From assembly GCA_910587665.1 (NCBI GenBank), contig CAJUMZ010000031.1:1-24021 (forward strand): DNA of 24,021 bases. Direction: 5' to 3'. A program made the translations under genes and the position numbers. How positions within the stretch are numbered: position 1 is the first letter of the stretch; the number at the start of each line of letters is the position of its first letter. The notes under the pieces were generated by a model. The model had not been told where the DNA came from, searched no databases, and worked only from the letters and a program-made list of their open reading frames with translations. Of the stretch, positions 7,220-15,867 are shown one piece after another. The DNA comes from an uncultured Muribaculum sp. (lineage in GTDB: Bacteria; Bacteroidota; Bacteroidia; Bacteroidales; Muribaculaceae).

Positions 7220-7239
7220 TAAGGAAAGATGAGGAGATT

Positions 7240-7270
7240 TTTGTTTTTTAGCTTTTTAGATTATCTTTGC
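7240..7270 (+). promoter_or_regulatory. Bacteroidetes-type promoter for the secreted YD-like protein
   Basis: A TTTG at 7240-7243 and TATCTTTGC at 7262-7270 match the -33 and -7 elements recognised by Bacteroidetes sigma-ABfr (TTTG ... TAnnTTTGY), with an 18-nt spacer. Transcription would begin around 7275, giving a 5' UTR of roughly 45-50 nt before the ATG at 7323. The gap has no other feature. Confidence 0.65.
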
Positions 7271-7322
7271 AGAAATTACAACTATTAATTACCTTTTTAT
7301 TTACAAATTTATCACATCGCTT

Positions 7323-8792
7323 ATGAAGCATTTTACCCTGATCCTGATCGCGGGAGCACTTGTTGCAGCTCCCGCCGCGTCGGCAAAGAAGTTTACACCA
7401 CGTGTATCAAAGACAAAATCGGAAGTAACCCTGAGTGACAGCGACAAGCGCGCCAAGAAAATCGCCACCGTGCTGAAGGCGGCAAAAAGCAATGAACTTT
7501 TGCCGACAAAGCAAGAATTATATGTCTACGAAGATGGAGAGTGGCTGCTTGACATCAGCATGACCCTCACCTATGACGCTGACGGCAACATCTTGACAAC
7601 AATCGGCACCATGTCGGATTTTGACGGACTGATGCGTACAACCTATACCTATGACGCCTACGGCAACTGCACAAGTGAAATCAACTCATCAAGCACGGAT
7701 GACGGCAAAACCTGGACAGACACCGGGAAATCCATAAAGAAATATGATGACCCGATAATCCATAACCTCAATACATACAAGGAGATCGCAATGTTTTCGG
7801 GAGAGGAATGGAATACGTATATCAACAAATTTGAGGTGATCCGCAACAGTGACGGCAACGTAACCAATTATAATGTAATCGTACCGTTTAACGGAGTGGA
7901 TGATGTCACGGTAAAGACCACACTCACCTATCCGGAAGGGAAGCAGCAGCCTGCAAGCTGGGCTCTCAAGAACCTTGACTATGACTACGTCACCGGTGAT
8001 CCTATCTGGCAAGAGGGTACAACCTTGGGCGACATCATCTGGGAGACTTGCAACGGCCAGATTGCCACTACCCACTATGGTGACCTGTTTACAGGCGACA
8101 ATAAGATAAAAAGCGCAGTAATGTATGAAGATGGAGAATATTTTGCCGACGTCGCAGCAGAGTATCCCAATGCACAAGACATGACAATCGTCTTCTCATT
8201 TGAAGACGAGGAGATGTCGGGCAGAGAGACTGTGTCACGTGAACACACTGATGACTATGGCAGCTACATCGAAAAAGATATTGCAGAATATTTTTACGCC
8301 GATATGCCTGACGAAGTGGAAATGGAAGGCGAGATATTCGAGGTAAAATGTGACGAACATGGCAATATAATCTCTGAGATTGGCAAGATGATTATGGGAG
8401 ACATAGAAGATCTAATGGCACAAAATGCTTACGACTATACCTACGGTGACAATGGCGAAGTACTTGAAATGATCACCTCCGAAATTGATTTTGACACCGA
8501 GGAGATGGTATATCGCTCCAAGATGGTGTCAAGCGACTTCATCACAGCGGGCGCAGGCATAAATAATGTCGATTACCCAGGCAATGTCATCTGCAAGGTG
8601 GAAGATGACGCGCTCAAAGTTACCGCCAATGGAGAGATAAGCGTGGAGATCTATTCCGTAACCGGTGCAACGGCTCTTGCCGCAGCAGGAAACGGAGCGC
8701 TGACCGTCGACCTGTCATCGCTTTCAAGTGGAGTATATGTAGCCAAAATCAGCGACAAGAACGACACGACAACATTGAAATTTGCCCGTTAA
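7323..8792 (+). CDS. Secreted protein with YD-like hairpins and Por/T9SS-type C-terminal domain
   Basis: 489 residues, acidic. The signal peptide is MKHFTLILIAGALVAAPAASA. The body holds repeated hairpin motifs of the type TYDADGNILTTIG, YTYDAYGNCTSEI, IRNSDGNVTNYN, CDEHGNIISEIG and YTYGDNGEVLEM, resembling isolated YD/Rhs-like beta hairpins. The last ~75 residues (from about GINNVDYPG, with VEIYSVTGATAL, VDLSSLSSGVYVAKI and a basic TTTLKFAR end) look like the type A sorting domain of the type IX secretion system. Surface location or secretion is therefore expected if the host has that system; otherwise the domain may just be a C-terminal beta-sandwich. Substrate or partner is not visible. 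It has its own promoter. Confidence 0.8.
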   Translation: MKHFTLILIAGALVAAPAASAKKFTPRVSKTKSEVTLSDSDKRAKKIATVLKAAKSNELLPTKQELYVYEDGEWLLDISMTLTYDADGNILTTIGTMSDFDGLMRTTYTYDAYGNCTSEINSSSTDDGKTWTDTGKSIKKYDDPIIHNLNTYKEIAMFSGEEWNTYINKFEVIRNSDGNVTNYNVIVPFNGVDDVTVKTTLTYPEGKQQPASWALKNLDYDYVTGDPIWQEGTTLGDIIWETCNGQIATTHYGDLFTGDNKIKSAVMYEDGEYFADVAAEYPNAQDMTIVFSFEDEEMSGRETVSREHTDDYGSYIEKDIAEYFYADMPDEVEMEGEIFEVKCDEHGNIISEIGKMIMGDIEDLMAQNAYDYTYGDNGEVLEMITSEIDFDTEEMVYRSKMVSSDFITAGAGINNVDYPGNVICKVEDDALKVTANGEISVEIYSVTGATALAAAGNGALTVDLSSLSSGVYVAKISDKNDTTTLKFAR

Positions 8793-8823
8793 CGAAACTG
8801 TTTAAATTTTGGTTAAAGATTTC

Positions 8824-8849
8824 AAAATACGGAAATATTTCCGTATTTT
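8824..8849. repeat. Perfect 26-nt palindrome between the secreted-protein gene and mdh
   Basis: The half-site AAAATACGGAAAT is followed at once by its exact reverse complement, with no loop base. It lies 32 nt after the upstream stop codon and continues into T then GC. It may act as a terminator hairpin for the upstream gene, as a dimeric operator, or as both, because its right end overlaps the mdh -7 element. Confidence 0.8.
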
Positions 8850-8852
8850 TGC
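8844..8852 (+). promoter_or_regulatory. Probable mdh promoter -7 element
   Basis: TATTTTTGC matches the Bacteroidetes -7 consensus TAnnTTTGC exactly. It lies in the right arm of the palindrome and about 48 nt before the mdh ATG. No good TTTG occurs at the usual -33 distance; the closest is TTTC at 8820-8823. Transcription would begin near 8857. Confidence 0.55.
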
Positions 8853-8900
8853 AAGTGAATAACTGCGACAATAATTTTCAACCAAATAAATCAAGTTAAT

Positions 8901-9836
8901 ATGTCAAAAGTAACAGTTGTAGGCGCAGGAAACGTAGGCGCAACCTGTGCAAATGTATTGGTGACAAACAACATTGCTGACGAAGTGGTATTGATCGACA
9001 TCAAGGAAGGTCTCGCAGAAGGCAAAACCATGGATATCATGCAGACAGCCAACCTCCTTACCATCAACACCCGCATGACCGGCGTGACCAACGATTACGA
9101 GAAGACCGCAGGCAGTGACGTAGTAGTGATCACTTCCGGTATTCCCCGCAAGCCCGGCATGACCCGCGAGGAGCTTATCGGCGTAAACGCAGGTATCGTG
9201 AAGTCGGTAACCGACAATGTGCTCAAATATTCACCCGATGCAATCATACTTTGCGTATCTAACCCGATGGACACAATGACCTACCTTATCCACAAGGTAT
9301 CGGGCCTTCCCAAAAACCGCATCATCGGCATGGGCGGCGCACTTGACAGCTCACGCTTCAAATATTTCCTAAGCATCGCGCTCAACGCCAATCCCAACGA
9401 AGTAGAGGGTATGGTAATCGGCGGTCACGGCGACACCACCATGATCCCCTTGACCCGCTATGCGACCTACCGCGGAGTGCCCGCAACCCAGCTCCTTGAC
9501 AAGGAAACCCTTGACAAGGTGGCAGCCGATACAATGGTAGGCGGCGCAACCCTTACCTCACTTCTCGGCACATCGGCATGGTATGCACCCGGCGCCGCAT
9601 CGGCATCGGTTGTAGCTGCAGTGCTCCACGACCAGAAGCGCGTGATCCCCTGCTCCGCCCTTGTAGAGGGAGAATATGGCGAAACCGACATCTGCATAGG
9701 CGTGCCCTGTCTGCTCGGCAAGAACGGTATCGAAAAGATCATCGACGTGAAGCTCAATGAGGAAGAGAAAGCACTCTTTGCCAAGAGCGCAGAGGCAGTG
9801 CGCAAGACCAATGGCGCGCTTGCATCATCACTCTAA
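8901..9836 (+). CDS. mdh: Malate dehydrogenase (NAD), LDH-like type
   Basis: 311 residues. Catalyses reversible oxidation of malate to oxaloacetate in the cytoplasm, serving the reductive branch from oxaloacetate toward fumarate and succinate in anaerobic Bacteroidales. The NAD-binding Rossmann motif is G8-A-G-N-V-G13, and D33 at the end of the second strand indicates NAD rather than NADP. Substrate-binding arginines are R83 and R89 in IPRKPGMTR, and R152; the catalytic pair is D149 and H176 (GGHGD). N121 sits in SNPMD. Length and motifs are typical for the LDH-like MDH group. It is monocistronic: a palindrome with a -7 box lies upstream and a strong hairpin terminator downstream. Confidence 0.97.
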   Translation: MSKVTVVGAGNVGATCANVLVTNNIADEVVLIDIKEGLAEGKTMDIMQTANLLTINTRMTGVTNDYEKTAGSDVVVITSGIPRKPGMTREELIGVNAGIVKSVTDNVLKYSPDAIILCVSNPMDTMTYLIHKVSGLPKNRIIGMGGALDSSRFKYFLSIALNANPNEVEGMVIGGHGDTTMIPLTRYATYRGVPATQLLDKETLDKVAADTMVGGATLTSLLGTSAWYAPGAASASVVAAVLHDQKRVIPCSALVEGEYGETDICIGVPCLLGKNGIEKIIDVKLNEEEKALFAKSAEAVRKTNGALASSL

Positions 9837-9865
9837 TGCGCAATTGGCTGAACTATAACACAAGG

Positions 9866-9900
9866 CAAGGTGTTCCTATAACCGGAACACCTTGTTTATT
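9866..9900 (+). terminator. Rho-independent terminator after mdh
   Basis: An 11-bp perfect stem (CAAGGTGTTCC, 9866-9876, with GGAACACCTTG, 9884-9894) with a 7-nt loop is followed by TTTATT, 29 nt after the mdh stop codon. It lies before the next ATG at 9917. Confidence 0.85.
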
Positions 9901-9916
9901 ATCTAAACTTTTAACG

Positions 9917-10396
9917 ATGAAGAAACTATCAATCGTAGCCGTCCTACTCGCATCCGGTATATGGATCACATCGTGCGGCGGCAACTCAGCACAAAAAGAA
10001 GCTCAAGGAGAAGAAAAGTTACAGGAGGAGATGGCTCAGGCGAGCGGCGAACCGATCGTGCTCGGACCGGATGACATCCTGGAGTTTGGAGGCGCGCAGC
10101 CGGCACCCGTTGTTGTCGACTTCTGGGCGGAGTGGTGTCCTCCCTGCAAAGAGCTGTCACCTATATTCCATAAAGTAGCCGACAAGTACAAAGGTAAAGT
10201 GAGATTTATCTCTGTAAACGTGGACAAATGCCCGGGCATCGCAAAGCAATATGGCGTAAGCTCGATACCGACACTGCTCTTTGTCAACACCGAGGGCGTA
10301 ATCAACCGTAGCGTAGGCTTTATGCCGGAGGAAGAACTGATTGCCAACGTGGAATCAATCATGCCCTCGACCGAGCCTAAGATCGCCCCGAGATAA
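9917..10396 (+). CDS. Thioredoxin-fold lipoprotein with WCPPC active site
   Basis: 159 residues from the ATG at 9917. A longer in-frame start at 9836 is rejected because it would cross the mdh stop and the terminator. Signal peptide with lipobox ending ITSC, Cys20 lipidated. A Glu/Gln-rich linker (about 25-45) leads to a thioredoxin domain (about 47-150) with VVDFWAEWCPPCKELSPIF, active-site C74-P-P-C77, and the cis-proline loop SSIPTLLF at P118. It is probably a periplasm-facing thiol-disulfide oxidoreductase; CPPC rather than the CGPC of cytoplasmic thioredoxin occurs in TlpA/ResA-like proteins. The overall fold is closer to classical thioredoxin than to TlpA, since no AhpC/TSA-type insert is seen. 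Its 3' end overlaps the convergent gene by 42 nt. Confidence 0.88.
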   Translation: MKKLSIVAVLLASGIWITSCGGNSAQKEAQGEEKLQEEMAQASGEPIVLGPDDILEFGGAQPAPVVVDFWAEWCPPCKELSPIFHKVADKYKGKVRFISVNVDKCPGIAKQYGVSSIPTLLFVNTEGVINRSVGFMPEEELIANVESIMPSTEPKIAPR

Positions 10397-11437
10397 CCGG
10401 TCGCGGTAATAGCGATAATTTTCAAGACTTATGGCGCGGCATGAGTCGCTATAAGCTTTAAGGCGGACAGCATCGATATAGTGCTGTCCGCTTCCGCGTT
10501 TAATCGGGAACACTTCATGCTTGCGCGCGACCACCAAGCTACAAAGCGGGCTGCGCCATGTGACGGTGTCGGGCAAAAGCTGCGGCGGCACATAGCCTGC
10601 CGTGACAGGCAGCACATATGAGCATGGCGGGTATCCGATGGCGGTCCACATCACCTCCCCGTCGGTCACCACCGAAGCGCTCGAAGAGAAACGCGGGATG
10701 AAATCCTGATCTATTATCCAGCGATCGCCCGAAGAGAGCATATCACGCCCGACAAGCGAATGATAGAAGCTGCGCGACAAACACTCGGTGAATGTCGCGG
10801 GAGTGACCGATGCCGAATCGACATATGGCTTTATCAAGTACAAGGCATTTTGCTCCCGGATATAGCCAAAGCCGCATGTAGTGTCGCCCGAACAGGAATA
10901 GTTGGTGCGCACAAGAAACCCTTCGGGAGAGTCGGCGACATCATATTTCGTATAAGTGTAATCGTCGGTTTCAAAGTAAGCGCCGTTTCCCATAGCGTCA
11001 ATCACGCCGAAATTAGCCTGGACGCCGAGCGGCTTGGGAAGAGAGTCGAGCAGTGCCGCAAAATCATCGACAGAGCGGCAAAGCTTCAATGCGCGTGACA
11101 TAACACAGCCCTCCATATCGCGGTAAGCAGCAGTATCGGGGGCAAGATTATAAGAGGCGGTGTTCATCACGGCAAATCCGTGGGTGTTTATGCCTATCCA
11201 AGCCTCGCGCAGGAGCGAGTCACCACCATTAAACAGGGCTACATAATCAGCCTCGCCGGGAGAAGCGGCAACGACACGCGCCACAAAATTATGCTCGGTG
11301 CCGGTGTCGCGGTGTTTCCAAAGCAGAGGCTTTCCGTCGGGAGTCAACCTCCCGCTCACAATCGCGGAGGTACACGCGACGGCAACAATGCAGCATGACA
11401 TAAAAAATGCCGATACAAAAGGTCTTGTAATTTTCAT
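10355..11437 (-). CDS. Exported Ntn-hydrolase, C45/choloylglycine-hydrolase-like
   Basis: 360 residues. The hydrophobic N-terminus (residues 7-21, ending IVAVA) is followed by C22-T-S-A-I and later KHRDTG (R43, D44), the pattern of N-terminal-nucleophile amidohydrolases of the C45 / choloylglycine hydrolase clan, where Cys attacks amide bonds. Signal cleavage after Ala21 would expose Cys22 as the nucleophile; a lipoprotein reading of the same Cys is the alternative. Further supporting motifs are GINTHGFAVMNTASYNL, GVIDAMGNGAYFETDDYTY and FLVRTNYS. Substrate is unknown; acyl-amino-acid, peptide or bile-acid amides are possibilities in this clan, but I cannot assign bile salt hydrolase. The gene is monocistronic and convergent with the thioredoxin-fold gene. 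Confidence 0.8.
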   Translation of the reverse strand: MKITRPFVSAFFMSCCIVAVACTSAIVSGRLTPDGKPLLWKHRDTGTEHNFVARVVAASPGEADYVALFNGGDSLLREAWIGINTHGFAVMNTASYNLAPDTAAYRDMEGCVMSRALKLCRSVDDFAALLDSLPKPLGVQANFGVIDAMGNGAYFETDDYTYTKYDVADSPEGFLVRTNYSCSGDTTCGFGYIREQNALYLIKPYVDSASVTPATFTECLSRSFYHSLVGRDMLSSGDRWIIDQDFIPRFSSSASVVTDGEVMWTAIGYPPCSYVLPVTAGYVPPQLLPDTVTWRSPLCSLVVARKHEVFPIKRGSGQHYIDAVRLKAYSDSCRAISLENYRYYRDRLSRGDLRLGRGHD

Positions 11438-11441
11438 ACCG

Positions 11442-11450
11442 GCAAATATA
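11442..11450 (-). promoter_or_regulatory. Promoter -7 element immediately before the Ntn-hydrolase start
   Basis: On the minus strand TATATTTGC matches TAnnTTTGC and lies only 4 nt upstream of the ATG at 11437. A weak TTTC is 21 nt further upstream. If used, transcription would start at or within a few bases of the start codon, giving a leaderless or near-leaderless mRNA. Confidence 0.5.
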
Positions 11451-11490
11451 CAAATAATCCACGATGCAACCGAAATAAAAACCGTGTCAT

Positions 11491-11520
11491 AAAAAAAGGC
11501 GGGGCAGTCACAGACCGCCT
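11491..11520 (-). terminator. Terminator after rpoC
   Basis: On the minus strand a hairpin AGGCGG ... CCGCCT (12-nt loop) is followed by seven T residues, about 28 nt past the rpoC stop. It would end the long ribosomal protein and RNA polymerase operon before the Ntn-hydrolase gene. Confidence 0.75.
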
Positions 11521-11547
11521 CGCCATTTATATCAGGTTACCGACAGA

Positions 11548-14500
11548 TTAAAGCTCGGAGTGAGCGACGTCAATCACATCGGCGGAGTCAAATACGGAAT
11601 CAATGTCATCCTTGCCAGCAACAACGAGGTTGTTGTATTCGCGAAGACCTGTACCGGCGGGAATCAAGTGACCACAGATCACATTTTCCTTCATGCCCTC
11701 GAGATAGTCGGTCTTACCGTTGATGGCAGCCTCGTTGAGCACCTTGGTAGTCTCCTGGAATGAAGCAGCCGACATGAAGCTCGAAGTCTGGAGAGCCGCA
11801 CGGGTGATACCCTGGAGAATCTGCTCGGAAGTAGCGGGGACAGCGTCACGCACGGTGACAGTCTTGAGGTCACGACGCTTAAGAGCCGAATTCTCGTCAC
11901 GGAGCTTGCGGGCGGTGATAATCTGTCCGGGCTTGAGCGTCTCGCTGTCGCCGGCATCAACCACCACTTTCTTACCCCATATACGGTCGTTCTCATCCAT
12001 AAACTCGCGCTTGTCGACGATCTGCTGCTCGAGGAAGCAAGTGTCACCCGGATCAAGGATATTCACCTTGCGCATCATCTGGCGCACGATTACCTCAAAG
12101 TGCTTGTCATTGATCTTCACGCCCTGCATACGGTATACATCCTGAACTTCGTTGACGATGTATTCCTGCACAGCGGTCGGACCCATGATATTGAGGATAT
12201 CGGCGGGAGTGATCGCACCGTCGGAAAGCGGAGTTCCGGCACGCACATAGTCATTTTCCTGAACAAGAATCTGCTTCGACAGGGGTACGAGATATTTCTT
12301 GATCTCTCCAAGCTTGGAGGTGACTGAAATCTCACGGTTACCACGCTTAACCTTGCCAAACTTAACCTCACCGTCGATTTCAGAAACGATAGCGGGGTTA
12401 GAGGGGTTACGCGCCTCAAACAGCTCTGTCACACGGGGCAGACCACCGGTGATATCACCGGCATTACCTGCCGAGCGAGGAATCTTGACGAATACGTCGC
12501 CGGGCTTAACCTCGGCGCCATCCTCGACCATAAGGTGAGCACCCACAGGGAGAGCGTAGGTCTTAAGCACCTGACCGTTGGCATCAACAATGTTGGCCTC
12601 GGGTACACGTGTACGATCCTTCGACTCGATTATGATCTTATCTTCAAGACCTGTCTGCTCATCGTAGTCGACGCGGTAGGTAACGTTTTCAACAAGGTTC
12701 TGGAACTGAATCTTACCACCGACCTCAGAGATGATGACGGCGTTGAAGGGGTCCCATTCGCAGATCACGTCGCCTTTCTTCACGGTAGCGCCATTGGGAT
12801 AATAGAGCTTAGAACCGTAAGGAATGTTGGCATTGGTGAGCATCATCTTGGTATTGGGGTCGATAATGCGCATTTCTGCAAGACGACCGATCACGACCTT
12901 GACAGTCTGTCCTTCCGGACCCTTTTCCTCGGTATCGACCGTACGGAGTTCCTCGATTTCAAGAGTACCTTCATAGCGAGAAGTGATGGTAGACACAGCC
13001 GCGATATTAGAAGCCACACCACCGACGTGGAACGTACGTAGAGTAAGCTGGGTACCCGGCTCACCGATTGACTGGGCGGCAATCACGCCGACAGCCTCAC
13101 CTTTCTGCACGATAAGGTTGTTGGAAAGATTGCGGCCGTAACACTTGGCACATACGCCCTTTTTCGACTCACAAGTGAGCACCGAGCGGATTTCAACCGA
13201 CTCGATGGGAGACTCGTTGATGCGGTTAGCCGCAATCTCGTCGATCTCCTCGCCGGAAGCCACGATGACTTCACCGGTAATCGGGTCGATAATATCATGT
13301 ACAGAAACACGACCGAGGATACGCTCGCCAAGCGAAGCGACAACCTCTTCATTGTTCTTGATCTCGGTACATACAAGACCACGGAGCGTGCCGCAATCCT
13401 CCTCGTGGATAATCACGTCGTGAGCCACATCGACAAGACGACGGGTCAGATAACCAGCGTCGGCAGTCTTCAATGCGGTATCGGCAAGACCCTTACGGGC
13501 ACCGTGGGTAGAGATGAAGTATTCAAGCACAGACAGACCCTCCTTGAAGTTGGCAAGAATCGGGTTCTCGATGATCTGACCACCCTCAGCACCGGCTTTC
13601 TGCGGCTTGGCCATAAGACCACGCATACCGGCAAGCTGGCGGATCTGGTCCTTAGAACCACGGGCACCGGAGTCAAGCATCATGAAGACAGAGTTGAAGC
13701 CTTGGTTTGCCGCGGTCATGTGCTTCATGAGGATATCGGTAAGACGCGCGTTGACGTGAGTCCAGATATCGATGATCTGATTGTAACGCTCGTTGTTGGT
13801 GATGAAACCCATCGAATAGTTGTTGAGCACTTCCTGCACCTGCTCGTTACCTTCGGCCACAAGCTTCTCCTTCTCTTCGGGGATAAGCACGTCGCCAAGG
13901 TTGAACGACAGACCGCCCTTGAACGCCATGTAGTAACCGAGGTTCTTGATGTCGTCGAGGAACTGAGCCGAACGGGTCACACCGCAAGTATTGATAACCT
14001 TACCGATGATGTCACGCAGAGACTTCTTTGAAAGAATCTGGTTGACATAACCGATTTCCTTAGGCACATACTGATTTACAAGGATACGACCTACAGAAGT
14101 CTTCTCGACAAGATGCTGAATGGGGTTGCCATTCTCGTCGATATCGTCAACAACCACCGAAACGGGGGCATGAAGCGTAACGCGACCTTCATTGTAGGCA
14201 ATCTGAGCCTCTTCGGGGCCATAGAACTTGGAGCCCTCGCCCTTGTCGCCCTCGCGGAGCTTGGTTATATAGTAAAGACCGAGCACCATATCCTGAGAAG
14301 GCACGGTGATAGGCGCACCATTGGCGGGATTCAGAATGTTGTGGGCGCCGAGCATAAGCATCTGCGCCTCGAGGATAGCCTCGTTGCCAAGAGGGAGGTG
14401 CACAGCCATCTGGTCACCGTCGAAGTCGGCGTTGAATGCCGTACAAGCGAGCGGATGGAGCTGGATAGCCTTACCCTCGATCATCTTGGGCTGGAAAGCC

Positions 14501-15834
14501 TGGATACCGAGACGGTGAAGTGTCGGGGCACGGTTAAGCAACACGGGGTGGCCCTTCATCACATGCTCAAGGATATCCCATACGACGGGCTCCTTGCGGT
14601 CAACAATCTTCTTAGCCGACTTCACGGTCTTCACGATACCGCGCTCGATGAGCTTACGGATGATGAACGGCTTGTAAAGCTCGGCAGCCATATTTTTAGG
14701 AATACCGCACTCGTGCATCTTCAACTCGGGGCCTACGACGATAACCGAACGCGCGGAGTAGTCGACACGCTTACCGAGAAGATTCTGACGGAAACGACCT
14801 TGCTTACCCTTGAGCGAGTCGGAAAGCGACTTGAGGGGTCGGTTAGCCTCGGTCTTGACAGCCGACGACTTGCGGGAGTTGTCAAGGAGCGAGTCGACAG
14901 CTTCCTGAAGCATACGCTTCTCATTGCGGAGAATCACTTCAGGCGCCTTGATCTCGATAAGGCGTTTCAGACGGTTGTTACGTATTATCACACGGCGATA
15001 GAGGTCGTTAAGGTCGGAAGTCGCAAAACGGCCGCCATCAAGAGGCACGAGCGGGCGGAGTTCGGGGGGAATCACGGGCACAGCCTGGAGGATCATCCAT
15101 TCAGGCTTGTTGCGGTGGCGTGAAGCGCGGAACGACTCCACAATCTGGAGACGCTTCAATGCCTCGGTCTTACGCTGCTGCGAACCGTCGGTATTTGCGC
15201 GGTGGCGCAACTCGTAAGAAAGCGAGTCAAGGTCAAGACGGGTAAGGAGGTCATATACCGCCTCGGCACCCATCTTGGCAATGAATTTATTGGGATCGTT
15301 ATCCTCAAGCTGCTGGTTACCCTGGGGAAGCTTGTCAAGGATATCGAAGTATTCCTCTTCGGTGAGAAGGTCGAGCTCCTGAACACCCTCGGCAGCACCG
15401 GGCTGTATCACCACATAACGCTCGTAGTAGATCACAGCGTCGAGTTTCTTTGAGGGGAGTCCGAGCAGATAGCCGATCTTATTGGGCAATGAACGGAAAT
15501 ACCAGATGTGAGCCACGGGAACGACGAGCTTAATGTGACCCATACGCTCGCGACGCACTTTCTTCTCGGTCACCATGACACCGCAACGGTCGCACACGAT
15601 GCCCTTGTAACGGATGCGCTTGTACTTTCCGCAATGACATTCATAGTCCTTGACCGGACCGAATATCTTCTCGCAGAAGAGACCGTCGCGCTCGGGCTTG
15701 TAGGTGCGGTAGTTGATAGTCTCAGGCTTGAGAACCTCACCGCTTGACTTCTCCAGAATCTCCTCGGGCGAAGCAAGTCCGATGGAGATTTTGGAAAAAC
15801 CGGTTTTTGTCTTATTGTCTTTTCTAAAAGCCAT
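11548..15834 (-). CDS. rpoC: RNA polymerase subunit beta'
   Basis: 1428 residues, normal for Bacteroidetes. Forms the catalytic center of RNA polymerase with beta. The N-terminal zinc ribbon has C66, C68, C81 and C84. The catalytic Mg-binding loop NADFDGDQM has D470, D472 and D474. The second zinc site includes C895 and C898 (GVCAKCYGRNL), and QSIGEPGTQLTLRTFHVGG marks the trigger-loop region. The C-terminal tail ends near VIDVAHSEL. It lies 33 nt downstream of rpoB in the same operon and is followed by a terminator. No frameshift or missing motif seen. Confidence 0.99.
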   Translation of the reverse strand: MAFRKDNKTKTGFSKISIGLASPEEILEKSSGEVLKPETINYRTYKPERDGLFCEKIFGPVKDYECHCGKYKRIRYKGIVCDRCGVMVTEKKVRRERMGHIKLVVPVAHIWYFRSLPNKIGYLLGLPSKKLDAVIYYERYVVIQPGAAEGVQELDLLTEEEYFDILDKLPQGNQQLEDNDPNKFIAKMGAEAVYDLLTRLDLDSLSYELRHRANTDGSQQRKTEALKRLQIVESFRASRHRNKPEWMILQAVPVIPPELRPLVPLDGGRFATSDLNDLYRRVIIRNNRLKRLIEIKAPEVILRNEKRMLQEAVDSLLDNSRKSSAVKTEANRPLKSLSDSLKGKQGRFRQNLLGKRVDYSARSVIVVGPELKMHECGIPKNMAAELYKPFIIRKLIERGIVKTVKSAKKIVDRKEPVVWDILEHVMKGHPVLLNRAPTLHRLGIQAFQPKMIEGKAIQLHPLACTAFNADFDGDQMAVHLPLGNEAILEAQMLMLGAHNILNPANGAPITVPSQDMVLGLYYITKLREGDKGEGSKFYGPEEAQIAYNEGRVTLHAPVSVVVDDIDENGNPIQHLVEKTSVGRILVNQYVPKEIGYVNQILSKKSLRDIIGKVINTCGVTRSAQFLDDIKNLGYYMAFKGGLSFNLGDVLIPEEKEKLVAEGNEQVQEVLNNYSMGFITNNERYNQIIDIWTHVNARLTDILMKHMTAANQGFNSVFMMLDSGARGSKDQIRQLAGMRGLMAKPQKAGAEGGQIIENPILANFKEGLSVLEYFISTHGARKGLADTALKTADAGYLTRRLVDVAHDVIIHEEDCGTLRGLVCTEIKNNEEVVASLGERILGRVSVHDIIDPITGEVIVASGEEIDEIAANRINESPIESVEIRSVLTCESKKGVCAKCYGRNLSNNLIVQKGEAVGVIAAQSIGEPGTQLTLRTFHVGGVASNIAAVSTITSRYEGTLEIEELRTVDTEEKGPEGQTVKVVIGRLAEMRIIDPNTKMMLTNANIPYGSKLYYPNGATVKKGDVICEWDPFNAVIISEVGGKIQFQNLVENVTYRVDYDEQTGLEDKIIIESKDRTRVPEANIVDANGQVLKTYALPVGAHLMVEDGAEVKPGDVFVKIPRSAGNAGDITGGLPRVTELFEARNPSNPAIVSEIDGEVKFGKVKRGNREISVTSKLGEIKKYLVPLSKQILVQENDYVRAGTPLSDGAITPADILNIMGPTAVQEYIVNEVQDVYRMQGVKINDKHFEVIVRQMMRKVNILDPGDTCFLEQQIVDKREFMDENDRIWGKKVVVDAGDSETLKPGQIITARKLRDENSALKRRDLKTVTVRDAVPATSEQILQGITRAALQTSSFMSAASFQETTKVLNEAAINGKTDYLEGMKENVICGHLIPAGTGLREYNNLVVAGKDDIDSVFDSADVIDVAHSEL

Positions 15835-15867
15835 ATATGTATTTACCTTTCTTTGTCTTATGAATGA

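Noticed and set aside
9836..9916. N-terminal extension of the thioredoxin-fold protein
   Set aside because: The extension crosses the end of mdh and its terminator hairpin; the ATG at 9917 begins a proper lipoprotein signal.
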